A stretch of DNA of 64,000 nucleotides from Antennarius striatus (lineage: Eukaryota > Chordata > Actinopteri > Lophiiformes > Antennariidae), in NCBI RefSeq assembly GCF_040054535.1, contig NC_090781.1, positions 17,850,760 through 17,914,759 on the forward strand. Direction: 5' to 3'. Shown here one piece after another: positions 1-12,725 of the stretch (the first letter of the stretch is position 1; every line of letters starts with the position of its first letter). Under the pieces are notes generated by a model. That model did not search any database. It worked only from the letters and a program-made list of their open reading frames with translations, and was not told the DNA's origin. Both the position numbers and the translations under genes were made by a program.

Positions 1-436
1 ATTATAGCCACAGGAACATGTCATTAGCGTGTTCCATCACATGCAGACACATCACCAGTGGGTTCAGCACTGACCCCACGGGTCGGCTTCGTCTCATCTC
101 CAGCTGAGTTAGAAACACCTTTCCTGTCATTTATGACATTTCCCTACTTTGGTTTTTATTCAGTAGCAAAATTAAATTCTCTCTTTGCTTTCTTCTTCTT
201 GTTTGGTTCTGTTCGGTTCTTCACCTCCGCCACACAGAGGTCGTTTTCACCCATCAGACAGAGGATTACACAAAAAACTGCTCGACTCAACATGCAGTTT
301 TAAGTCATACAAAAATGAACCAAATAAAGACCAAAGAATTGTTCTGGAGTGATACTGCTTGTCTGGTGTAAATTTTGCTCCACAGATCGAGCAGGATTGT
401 GAGTTTGTTCTCTGACGTTTGACCAACTCCTCACAG

Positions 437-3400
437 GAAATTGAATCGCTGCTGGTGAACTGGAGCGGCCCTGATCTGAGCGGGTTTGGAGAGCTGGTTC
501 TGGAAGGTTCCTTCAAGGTCCAGAGGGTGAAGAAGGAGAGGGCATTCTTCCTGTTTGATAAGATGCTGCTGATTGCCAAGAAGAGGCTGGAACAGTTTGT
601 CTACAGTACACATATATTTGTAGGTTTTTCAGGGCCTTTAAAAGGCGGGTAGAACCGTCAATGTTCATTATTGTTTATTATTTATTGTGTTGACTGATGA
701 TTTGTTTTTAGAACTTTGCTTACTTGCTCGTCTTCCTGTCTTCTCTGGGCCACAGTGTTGTAACCTCCTGCTGGTTGAGACTCTGAAGGATCCTCTGTGT
801 TTCCGGGTGTCGGATCAGAACATTCCCAAACAGCAGCACATCGTCCAGGTGAGCTTCAGTGTGACGTTACCTGTCACTATCAGATCACTTACAGTCAGGT
901 TTAACCATCCAGAGCCCATAATCAGAGAAACACCTGAACACACCTTAAAGTTTTTAGAAGTCAGCATGGAGCTATACATCCATGTCTACATACTCATCCA
1001 TGGAACATACGGACGCTATCCAGATGTAAACTGTAATCTGCATCCTGATCCGATGTCCATCAGGAGTCAGGACTGAGGACAAGGATTTAAGTCTTTGTCT
1101 CTATCCGTTATATTCCATTGGCATTGTGATCTTGGTGATGTTAAATCCCATCCGGATATCCTGCATCACCTGTGTCACAGATTGGATCTCCTTCCAAATT
1201 ACCCCCAGAAGCGTTTTGGATCCAGTTGTTGCTGTTGTGTTACCAAATTAGGAAACATCCTCTTTTAGACTCGTCTTATCGCAAAATTCAGTCGTAAAGA
1301 AACCTTTGCCAAATGTTGTCACAACCTCTGATGAAGCTGAGATATGTGAGCTGAGCATCATGACATCATTCATTACTACATTACGTTCATTTTCATTACT
1401 CCAGACCAAGAACCAGGAGGAAAAGAGACTGTGGGTTCACTACCTCAAGAGGCTGATTGTAGAAAACCATCCAGCTTTGCTCCCACAGAAGGTAAGGAGG
1501 GAAGGGAGGGTATGGAGGTGAAGAAGGACAGAACTCTCTCTGTTAGGTAATAACAATATAATAATTAAGTATTTTTTACTAAAGTTGTTATTATGTTGTT
1601 ATTATTTATGTTTGCGTTGCAGAAGTAAATAATAATAAAAATAATAATGACATTAGCTTTGATAAAAACAACACTAGTTGTAGTCGGCAGATGTGTTGAA
1701 CTGTGCTGCCACCTGCTGGCCACCTATGTAAACACTAAATGTAGAGGACCATTATTAGAAGAAGAAGAAAAAGTATATTAATCCCCGCAGGGAAATTACA
1801 TTGTCACTCAGTTGTACGCATGTTTTTTGTGTTAGTTAACAGTCAGTGTATACACAGACCCCCTGAAACACAGCACACAAGAGGGCCTGTAAGCATGCAG
1901 TTAATACACACATCAAACTACACACATTGGGAGGCAGAGTGACGGTCAGCGACTTCCGGAACGCGCCCCAATTGAGCAGCTTGTAGGGGGACGGCGCCTT
2001 GCTCAAGGGTGCCTCGGCAGTGGCTGGGAGGTGAGATGACACCTCCCACTGTCAGCTCACACTCCGGTGATATCCTGGTGGGAGCGGGATTCGATCCACT
2101 GATGGCTGGGGCGATCTGTCTGCAAGGCATCTGCTCTACCGCTGAGCCACTTCATTCATTCATTCATTCATTCATTCATTCATTCATTCATTCATTCATT
2201 CATTCATTCATTCATTCATTCATTCATTTTTGCAAACCGCTTCATCCGCTTACGCGGGTCGCTGTGAGCTGGAGCCTATCCCAGCTGACTTAGGGCATGA
2301 GGCAGGGCAAACTCTGGACAATCAGATAGACAATCACACATGCTCACACTCACACCTACGGGCTATTTGGAACGGCCAATTAACATTAAGCACTTCTTTT
2401 TTTTTTGGAAGTGGGAGGAAGCCAGAGAACCCGGAGACAACCCATGGAGAACACGAGCAACATGCAAACTCTGCACAGAGCGGGACTCTAACCCGGAACA
2501 GTCTTACAGTGAAGCGACAGTGTTACCCACTGCGCCACTGTTCTGCCCACCATTATTATTAATTTAATTATAGTGAATTATTAAATATTAATGTATTCTT
2601 TTACCAGATTTTATAAGTAATAATTATTAGTGACATCACCATCAGATTTAGCACACATCAGACCAAGATCTGGATACAGGAGGTTCCCTAATAAGTTAAT
2701 GTTATGTATTTTATCACCAAGCAGTGGTTTTAGTGTCCAGACAGATGTTTGTCTGTTGTTTTGACTGAAAATGAGGTTAAATAGTTTTGTCTGTGAAAAC
2801 AAAATGTGACTGTTCTTCTCACCTTTGTTGTTTTCAGTCCTCCTCATGATGCGTTACTGAGGAAACATTCATCTTCTGTCTCGTTGCGAGTCGTATAGAG
2901 TTTAATTTGATAATATTAAATACAGTATACATCTTTTCCAGGCGCGGCAGGTCCTGGGAGACAACTTCTGTCAATGTGAGTTCACACGTCTGTCAATAAT
3001 GCATCAATTTGAACAATTCTTAACATGTGCAGACAGGGTGACATTACTTCTTGTATTTTAGCACCACAATTCGATCACGATAACCTAAAGTTGTGCTCCA
3101 CACCGTCACGATTGGACGATATCCACGGCTATCACAGAGGCAGGCGCCAGTCAGGTCAGGGCTTGCCGTATTCTGTCTCACATCGTGATGTATATCCACC
3201 AGGACCAGAGGCTTCCTCACACTTTTTGTCTCTCCAGAACCTCCAGAACTGCTGATGTACACTCCTGAGAAGTCCAGGAAGAGTTTGCCCCTGCTGCTGG
3301 AAGGAAACCTGCCATACAGACGCACCAGGAGGCAGTCAGGTGAGAGGATGTCTAGATGAAGTCCACATGCTCGCAGGCCTTCAGTCAGCAGCTTAGGGTC

Positions 3401-4361
3401 CAAAAACCCACATAGTAGAACAGTGTTCTGTCATGTTTGTGACAGAATTTTATGAGCTTGTCAACTTTTGTCGTAATAAAAATACAAGCAGAACATTGAG
3501 TTGAAATCTACCGTAAGTCAAGATATTTTCTGTCATGACGTAAAAGATACTGAAGTGATTTAGTGAAGTAAAACTTCTCTACAGGATTATTGGTGTCGTA
3601 GTTGTTGTCATGACAGAAAGTAAAAGCACATATAAACCTGGGTGTTTTTTTTTTCTGCAGCTCCGGCCAAAGACATTGAAGCAATGTTTCATCCAAATGG
3701 TGAGAAAATGTAACACGAAATTTTCTTCAGCATTAAGATAAGACCAAGACCTCCAGAACTTTAGTAACTCCTTTATATTTCAAAAGTTGAAATCAAAAGG
3801 CAGTTCAGGATGGATTTCACTTGTTTTATGATGGAGGTTCAGTAGGTTCATACAGAACCATCATGGATTCACTTGGTTTTCCTCACAATTTTTTTTTCTC
3901 AAACAAATGAATATTCCACACTTTAAAGCAGTTCAAGAGACAATTAAACTGAATGGTCTGAAAGAAACATTCATTAAATTTGCTGTTCTGGGTGGCTTGG
4001 TGGCACAGTAGGTGGTGCAGTGGGTAGCGCTATCACCTCACAGCAAGAAGTTTCTGGGTTCGAGTCGTATCTGTGCGGAGTTTGCATGTTCTCATTGTGT
4101 TTGCATAGGTTCTCTCTGGGTTCTCCGGCCTCCTCCCACCTCTGAAAAAATGCAACTTAGCTGAATTGATCAGTTTTACCCGTGGGTGTGAATGTGTGTA
4201 TGTGGTTGTCTGTCTTTCATGTGGTTCAGCGATGCGCAGGCAACATGTCTGGAATGTCCCCGGCCTCTCGCCTGTAGTCAGCTGGGATAGACTCCAGCAA
4301 CACTTGTGACCTGCAGAACAGAAGAAGTGGCTGTGGATGAGACGGCAATGTCTGCAAGAAA

Positions 4362-4393
<32 letters not shown>

Positions 4394-7300
4394 ATGGATG
4401 GATGGATGGATGGATGAAAATGATGAAAATCTTCTGGAATATATTAATGTAGTTTTTGGCAAGTGTGATTTTGGCAAAGATCTGCAGTGGATTCTTAAAC
4501 AGGCCTGTTAACCACCAACACTTCAGAAAGTGTTTCGTAGGAATTTCTGTTGTAGTGAAGATGCCAAGTGGTTTTTAAGTACCTGTCAACCATCATTGAC
4601 GTCCTGATAACATCTTTCTTTCTCTGTTTCTCTCTCTGTCACCTGGTGGATCCTCCAGCTTTGAAGGTAAGAAAAGTTTTTGTAACTTTCATGCTCCAGT
4701 TGCAAACATGTTCTTTTCGTCATGCATGGTTTCGTGTCCTTGCAGCAGGCTGACAGTGAGGGTGAACTGTGCCAGGCTGACAGTCTGGGCTCAGCAGGCA
4801 GCAGCCGCACCCCGGCATCCTCCGTCATTGAGGTGGAGGCCGAGAGGCCCACCTTAAGGCTGACTCCACAGCGACAGCTGACCCCAGAGGAAGAGGTGTG
4901 GACAGATGTCAGATCAGAATAGAGCAGATTAGATTATGTAGAAAAAAATGTGCTTTTAAAACTAATATTATCTTATTACTTCACTGCTTTCTTATTCATT
5001 GTGTTGGGATGAGGAGGATGATGAAGAAGAAGAGTTGACCCCTCTCAGCCCTCCTCCCACCCTGTCCATCACAGAGGAGATCCTGGAGTTCATCAACCAG
5101 AGCAGAGCCAGAGAAGGACTGACTGCCATTCGTGCTGATGAAACGGTTAAGCTGCTTTTCTGAACTTTTTGAAATCATAGACTGTTGTGTATTTCAAAAG
5201 GAAATCACAAATTACAAAAACAAACTGTCCTTTGAGTCTGATCAGTGGGGTAGCCACTGAAATGAGGTTCGTCTTCTGGGGAACATAAATGGACTCGGAA
5301 ATTTTACTGGAAATTGGTGTGTTGGCTGGTATTTTCTTTGCTTGTCAAAACCTGATGGAGTCCCTTATGGAATGATCAGTGGAGTGTTGTTGTGGTTTTT
5401 GGTTTTGTTTTAATTATTTTTGTAATGGTCTTATTATTACTCAAACAGATACTCATGTTTTAAATGTGGGTTTGTCTGTTTTTTTATTCCAGGTGCAGGT
5501 CTTGGATCAGCTCCAAGAGAGTCAGCCTACATCTACCCAGACCAACTTCACCTCCCCGCTGCCTCCTGTTGCCTGCGCCTCCAGCCAAGATCAATTACCC
5601 ACATTGCAACTGGAGCCAAATGATACAAATATGGAGAATGACACCATTGTCCAAAGTAACACTGTTGGCTCAATGGAAGAAAATGAACTAGAAGATGAGA
5701 CAGCTACAAATGAAACCAAAGAAATAATAGAAGCAACAAGTCAACTGGAGATAGGAGTGGAGGCTGTTGGAGAGACGCAAGAGGAAATTGTAGAAGAAAA
5801 GAAAGAAGAGAGGACAATGGATGAAGGAGAAGAAGAAAGTACCATCCCCATCCCAATGTCAGATCTTCACCCCTCCCGCTCATTAGAGGAACAACGTTGT
5901 CATATATTTGCGGAGGAGACGAGTGCTGAGGCCCCCTCATCCTCCCCTAATCCAGATCTCCCCAGCCCCATTAAGAAAACTCAGCCACCCTCCAGAAGCA
6001 CTCACCTTACCATGCGTGATAAGACGATCATTGAAAAGATCAGGAGTTACTATGAAGCAGCAGCCAAGGCAGAAGAGGAAGAGGCAGAGGAAGAGGAGGA
6101 GCAGGGAGAAGGAGTGACATCAAGAAGGAGAAACAGTTTCTCACAAATCCCATCAGGCTTGGTGAAGGAGTCTGTGTCACGGTTTGATGTGAGTGGACAG
6201 CAGGGAGAGCCAGAGAGTGTACAATCCAAGTATGAAACAGCTGAAGCGATTGATGGAGGGACTGATAGAGAGACCTGTTACCCTACTACTGCTTCCATGT
6301 TTTCACCTACATCTGTCCCTACAGACCCAAAGAATGATGAAGAGTCCGAGGAACCAGTCAGCTCTCTGGTAATTGAGACAGACAACCCAATTTCTATTGT
6401 CATGCAGGAGATAGAGACCCCAAATTTACTGGGTCTGACTTTGCACTCTGATTCAAACAAGCTTATAGAAGAAGAGCCTGAAGTACAGGAAAAGGATGGA
6501 AAGGTCTGTATAGGAAGTCCATTGTTGGTGGAAGGACTGAGGACAAACCAGGAGGAAGAGACGAGGTGTGTGACTGCTGAAGGGGGTGGACCAGTTGCTC
6601 CCAAAGATAAGTGCAAAGATGAAACAGCCAAAGCAGATGCTGAAAAAAAATCTGTCATGAATGGACATAAACCTAACCAGGAGGGCCAAACAAAACCAGA
6701 TGGAAGCCTCAAAGAACTCTCTAAAGAACTTCTACCACTTGTAGAACAATCAGAAAAAACCGAGACCAAAACTCAGTCCTCTTGGACAAGAAACAAACAA
6801 AAAAACCTGGTGATAACCAGCAGGAACCTTGAGGGTCCTCCCAGTCGGATAAAAGTTGGTCGATGGTCTCACCAATCCAGAATTGTCACCGCAAACCGTG
6901 CCTTGTTTGAGGCTATGGGATCGGATGTCGCGGGTATTGGGTTATTTGAGGTCAGTCCTGTGACAAATCCTGTGCTTGTGGAAAACTCTGAGCGTATTCT
7001 GAGTAAGGTCCATACCTTGGCCCAGATGTACAGCGCCAAAGCCAGCGCCATGAAAGTCCCATTCCACCAGAAAGGGGCCAGTGCTATACGGAGCCCATCA
7101 TGGGGCTCAAATAGACTGTCTGGACCTTCAGCTCAGACTAAAAGCCAGACACATGTTCAGTCTCAGATTCAAATAGAGACCAAGCGGCAAACACAGCACC
7201 AACGGGAAAACTGTCATTCAGAGCCCAAATACAGAATACCGACTCAATCAGAGGCAAAAGTTCAGAGCCAAACCAAAAGAACAACCAAGCAGCAGTCACA

Positions 7301-10300
7301 GATAGTAAGTAACAGTCAGACCTTGTTACAGACACCGTATCAGAATAAGATGAAGATTCACAGCCAATCCCAGATCCAAATCATCAGCCAGGAAGACCAA
7401 ACGATCCAGGAAGACAGGATGGTAAAGAGAACAGAGAGCCTGGACAGTGGTAGGTTTCTTTCATCCAGAGATAGTTTTGAACCGGTGAACATTGCCACCG
7501 GTTAGGCTGCCACATGCCAACATCTTATTTTTATGTAAACTATAATCCACCAGTGATTCTTTTGTATTTTGCTGTTATCTAGATTTCCAGGTGAGCGTGA
7601 TGCCATCCCGGGAACCTCTGCCCTTAGTCAAAGAGCAGCTGATCGCGCTCTCTCACAACCAGACGAATGGAGTCATCCTCTCCAGACCCAGAGACTTCAT
7701 CTCTGCCTTATCCAAAGAGAGAGATTCCAGTGTGGCCTGTAGATCAGGGGACAAATCCCAGCCCTCTCCCAAACCCGGGGAGCATCTCACCACTCCACAG
7801 AGCGATCAGACATCCAGTCAGGCTCAAGCTTGCAGCCACAACCGGAGGGCCGCCTCCCCTGACATGCCCTCGGTTTCTAAAGAATCCAGGCATGACTTTA
7901 AAACACAACCTGAACATCAGAGCTCCAGTTCGTGCTATTCTACCAGCAACAGCCTGCTGATGTCAGCTGCGGCCCTCGATCACAGAATTGCCGAGTTCAT
8001 GGACTACTGTTCTGCCTCTTCTGCTATGACAGATGAAGCCTTTGATGGGGAGCTTTATTCTGAGAATGAAGAGACAGACAGGAAAGAGGGGTGAGTGATT
8101 TATTTTCAGAAATGGGTCTTTTAGTCTATTCTTTATTTTTGTCTTGGTATGTTTGTGTTATAAAAATAGTTTGTTCCTTATGAAGGTTTAATGGTTAACT
8201 TGATAAGTCAGTCATTTGTTTTTCTTTTTCATAACGCTGAAAAAAAGCATTATTATGGGTTGTAAGGATCCTCGAGTCTGGTAGCTTGTCTTGTGGCCCC
8301 GTATTCTTTTGTTCCAGCTAGTACACGGTTTCCTCTAACCGTTCCTTAGGATAGTTGGTGTTCTCAGTTTTATCTGATAAAGGCAGTGATTAGAGGCTGA
8401 AACCGTCTCAACCCGCTCTCCAACTTTGAGTGGGCGAGATGCTCGGCTCGTTGGCTCCAAAAGGTTCCAGTTTGATGCATGAAGGATAAATAAAGTCTAA
8501 CATTAATACTGTGCTCTGACTGAGAAGGGTGTGGATGAAACCAGGTCTTACTTTAACTGTGAACTTGTACACTTGCTTATTCTGTAAGCTACTTGGATAT
8601 AAACATGAATCCATCATTTTCTTCTATGTATATTTTCATGTAGTTTTCCAGGGGGAATTTTGTCCATTTCCTCCTTCATTCTGGACATTCCTCTAATTCT
8701 CCTCCTTGTTCTCTCCAGACTGCGGCTTAGTGGCGGATGTCCAGTTTACCCGGCCAGAGCAGACTCTGTAAACATCTTTACTCAGCCACTACACTCCTTG
8801 CCAAATCTGTCCGATAACAGCACACCATGGTGGGAACGGTCCAAAAATGGATATGAGCAGGATAATCCCACTGTATGGAATAAACATGTGCTTGAAGACA
8901 ACATCTCCACAGGACATCCTGATACCAAAGACATGGTGATTAAAGATGTGCAGAGGGATCACGCTTGGCCTGAATGTCTGGACTGCACAAGACCAATGGA
9001 TGGAGGGGCATCTCCAGGAGAACTGGAACTGATGGTAACATCTACTCAGAGCCAAGGTCCACCAGAGCCTTACAGACCTGCAGAGCAGGTCTGTAAGGGA
9101 ACCGTTTACCTGGTGGGGGGTTGTGCGTCAACAGTGGAACCCTCTCAGGGGTCAGAGAAAGATGAGACCATAAATGAGAACATAGAATTGAATGAGACAA
9201 AGAATGTTGTGGATTACTCTTCATCACAAACCAGGATGAGTCTGCAAGGTTCAACTGTGATCTTTACCGGACCAGTTTATTACGAATCAGGGGGAGAATT
9301 GGGTCAGTCTGTACACCTGACCTTTGACCCCACACAGGTCTCTCTCCGCACAGCCGCAGAACCTGTAGAGGATGGGCAGACAGTAGTAAGCCCATGGTCA
9401 TGGGCTCAAAACTCTGAACCACTTCCAACCCAAACGCGCCCTCCTTCAGTGCAGTCTGTGGACTTCCTGCCAACGTTCACCAGCCAGAGACCATCAGGCC
9501 TACCCACTACAAAGGGAAAATGGGCTCTGTCTAACTCCTGGAATGAAAATAATGCTTCTCCCTATGAACATAGGTATGTTTGGAGACAATACCACAAATA
9601 CTGGCCCCATGACCTCTGGCATAGGCCAACACGTACAGTAGTTACACATTCCCTCTTCAATAAAGATTAAATAATAGTTATGTCAGCTATTCCTATCCTG
9701 CATCTGGGCAGAGCAATATTCGACTGTAAAAAGAAAAACTTTGCTTCAACAAACTCTCAGTTCTAAAGCAGCCAATGAATTCAACGCCCAATCTTAATCC
9801 ATCTTCTCAGATAGTAGCTGAAGCCAACAAGTTCTGAATTCATGGGTAGCACACTTATCCTGCTCTCACGCTTCTACAGAAGTATCAGTTTGGCGGGAGA
9901 CAGCTTTGCGTAAATGTATGCCAAAGGAAAACTGTGGAATCATGGGAAGTCTTGTGATTTTTAAAAGAGGTTTTAGAATCATTGTGGGGAATGATGACTG
10001 ATTGGTGGTATTGTGTCCTTAAATTCATATTCTCTCAATGTGAACCACATTTGTGGTGTGCTCTGTAGCTAAGAAATTAAGATTAAAAAGATCCTAATAA
10101 AGAATTTTAAATCTTTGCTGTTTTGTCAGTTTCAGGGAACCAGACCAGCAGGGCTCACAAACCTTCATGAGCCCACCCCGATCCAGTCCTTCAGACGGCG
10201 ACTCGTCTTCTAGACCACCCTTGGAGAACTCTCGCCCAGCTGAAAGACCGAACCCAGCGATGGCCAAACTTACCCAGGACACAAACCTCAACACAGTCCC

Positions 10301-12725
10301 TTCAGCTTTCAGACCCAATCTCAGAAACCGCTCCCCATCCCCCATTAGAACTCTTCCTTTTTCTACTGTTCAAACACCTCCTTGTTCCTCACCATTCAGG
10401 ATCATTCCAGTATCTTCTCCCACCCCTGTATCTGCTGATAACACCTCCATGGACACTGTCTCTAGATCTACTTCTTGTTTCTCTGCTACTCCCTCTACTT
10501 TAAAGATTTCCCAGATACAAGTGCCCCCTGCCCCCTCTCCTGCACCGTCCCCAACTATCATTCCTTCTTCCTCGTCTTTGGGAAGATCTTCATCCATAAG
10601 AGCAGGTCCTCCTTCCTCCCCTGTACGATCTTCCCTTCACTCTCCTCCGTGCTCCTCCCCCATCTCTTCTTCCTCTGCATTCACCCGGTCATTAGCTGCT
10701 TCCTGCATCAGCCAGTCTATCAATCAGAGCATCGCAAGAAAAAATACTGCCCTGCATCAGCCCCCACCCACCAACACTGTCAATGAAAGCCTACGACGAC
10801 ACTCCCCTTCACCTAGACACCCTCCTAGTCAGCAAGGCTCCAGCACACCTGTTCATTCCCAGCTGGAGGGAACTAGAGATAGACACCTACGGTCAAGGTG
10901 TGCACCGTCCTCTCGCTGGTCCTCTAGTCTTTCTCCGACTCTCATACAGTCACCTTCTCACCCCGTTTCCCAGCGCTCTCCCTCCCCATCTATGACTCTC
11001 AGCTATCATCAGCCCCCCAGCTCTTCTTTCTCTTCCTCTCGGTCCTCAGCTCTCCACTCCACAACCGACTCGTCACAGAATGCAAACAACAACAATGTTA
11101 GTGCAGTTGGTAAAACCTCCATGACCAGCCTTGGGAATACCAGCAGCTGGAGCGTTAACCATGCTGTTGCTAACGGCGGTTGGTCAGTAAGTTCACAGAA
11201 TGCTCCACTGGCTAATGGTAGAATTAATACCACAGTAATACATCATACCTATGATCCTCTCTGTTCAGCGTCACTCAATCGTGTGGCACGACCGTTTTCC
11301 GCCTCTGAGCCCAGCTCACGAGTTCATTCCCCGTCTCCCACGCCAACCCCTGCCTCATTTGCCCGCCTTTCTTCCCCACCTCCTCCGCATAACTACTCAT
11401 CCCCCGTGGCCCACAAACCCCCCCACCCTCGGGGATCACGGGAAGGAGGTGCAAGTTCCTGCAATCACCTAGGACTCACTTTGGAGCTAGCGCAGGTTTC
11501 CTCAACATCTTCAGCATGTGGGACGCCTGCTATATGTCTGAGCCCTCGGATCCTTTCGCCACCTCCTATTGGTGTGTCAGTGAACGTTTGGACGAATAAT
11601 CTAGCTACACCTCAACCCAGAAACCCTAGAAATACGTCATCCTCTCCCTATCCTCCCTTTACATCCTCTTTAGGGTCACCAACATTGGAGAATGCTTATT
11701 TTCCAGCTTCCACACCTTCTTTGGTACCACTGCGTATTACCAGAACTTCATCCCCTTCTTCACCATGTCATCCTACATATCAAACAACGTCTCAAACCCT
11801 TCGTAGGTCTTCCTCATCCAACCTGGGAGATATTCCCCCTAGTCCAACCCAAGGCAACCATAGTGGACTGAATCGGTCTTGGGTAGACAGCAGCCGCAGG
11901 CCCTTTGGGTTTAGTGCTAATAGTCAAGGGTCCTTTGACAAGCCGGAGTCCTCTCCAACCAGTCCAAGGAGTGGATGGTCCTCACATGGCAGCTCACCAC
12001 CCTGCCTCAGCCCTCAAGCTGGGCTTCAGTCCCCACTCTTGCATAGCAGGCTTACTCCAGAGAAGGGCTTCCTTGGTGGGCAACATTTCACCAGTGTGCC
12101 CTGGCCAGATGAATGTGAGCTTTCAAGCAAATGTAATGGAGCTGAAGGCCACGAGGAAACCGTTATCATCTCCTCCCTGTCTCCTACCTCCTCACTGTCT
12201 CGTGCCCTCGTCTCCTCCCCTGTCCCATCTGACAGCCTGAAAGAATGGGGAGACCCCGAACTAGAAGTTGGTCAATGTCGAAGCCAGCTGGTATGCGCCT
12301 ATGTTGCCCGGCCTTCTTGTGAGGAAAACCTGTCCTCCATAGTTGTTGCTTCACCTCCACCTGCCCCCCACCAGCACCACAATTACCAAGTTAAAGTACA
12401 ATCTCAGGCCCAAGTTGCCAACACACCACCTCCTACATCCTCAAACTCTTGCACGTTGCCCTCAAGCCCATCACCCCTTCCTTGTGCCAGTTTCTCTCCC
12501 ACCAAACAAGGCAACAAGACCAGTTATGCCACCACTGTGAATCTCCAGATAGCTGGAAGTGGCCGAATAACTTCCTTCAGCACTGCTCAAGTCAGCCTGA
12601 CCCAAACCCTACAGAGTGGACCTGGATCTGCAGGACCAGCAAAAGGGCAGGTGATGAGGAGAGTTAGTATTAACGGACTTTCACACCTTCCTTCCCCTCT
12701 CCCTCAGAACTGTAATAGACTATGA
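437..12725 (+). CDS. plekhg2: PLEKHG2-like Rho guanine nucleotide exchange factor, C-terminal part (5' end outside window)
   Basis: Coding exons by splice site and phase: 437-619, 756-848, 1405-1491, 2942-2975, 3062-3154, 3238-3339, 3661-3699, 4648-4666 region (8-nt microexon), 4746-4895, 5014-5145, 5493-7449, 7583-8090, 8719-9573, 10136-12725 (TGA). Together they give about 2276 codons. The first three exons encode a PH domain ([20 protein letters not shown], then [13 protein letters not shown], then [16 protein letters not shown]) as found after the DH domain of PLEKHG1/2/3. Later landmarks are [51 protein letters not shown], a short coil near [11 protein letters not shown], and near the C-terminus ASCISQS and [12 protein letters not shown]. 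The last two resemble the human PLEKHG2 tail and separate it from PLEKHG3. Human PLEKHG2 activates Rac/Cdc42 downstream of G-protein beta-gamma (family knowledge). The catalytic DH domain lies upstream of the window. The serine/proline-rich tail is far longer than in human (about 1386 residues in all). The acceptor of exon 5014-5145 is the least certain border. Confidence 0.9.
1765..2144 (-). repeat. tRNA-derived SINE (family B), minus orientation
   Basis: Read on the minus strand, the right end starts with a tRNA-like head (GTGGCTCAGCGGTAGAGCAG, then a B-box-like GGATCGAATCCCGCTCCCACC). It continues through AGTGGGAGGTGTCATCTC and ends near the body sequence CCCTGCGGGGATTAAT. The same body occurs at 21135-21440, confirming a dispersed family. 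Confidence 0.75.
2145..2553 (-). repeat. tRNA-derived SINE (family A) with CATT tail, minus orientation
   Basis: The head on the minus strand is at about 2550 (AGTGGCGCAGTGGGTAACAC). The body has GTTTGCATGTTGCTC and TCCGGGTTCTCTGGCTTCCT, and the tail is a tetranucleotide run at 2145-2226. It abuts the family B copy, so two SINEs lie end to end in a plekhg2 intron. Confidence 0.8.
3990..4417 (+). repeat. tRNA-derived SINE (family A) with GGAT tail in a plekhg2 intron
   Basis: The head GGTGCAGTGGGTAGCGC (A box) and GGGTTCGAGTC (B box) mark a polymerase III promoter. The body contains GAGTTTGCATGTTCTC and GCTGGGATAGACTCCAGC. The tail is a GGAT tandem at about 4367-4416. Confidence 0.85.

Noticed and set aside
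247-579. Minus-strand 110-codon frame at the window start
   Set aside because: It is antisense to the plekhg2 PH-domain exon and has no domain of its own.
2009-2293. Frame with FIHS repeats
   Set aside because: Translation of a CATT tandem at a SINE tail.
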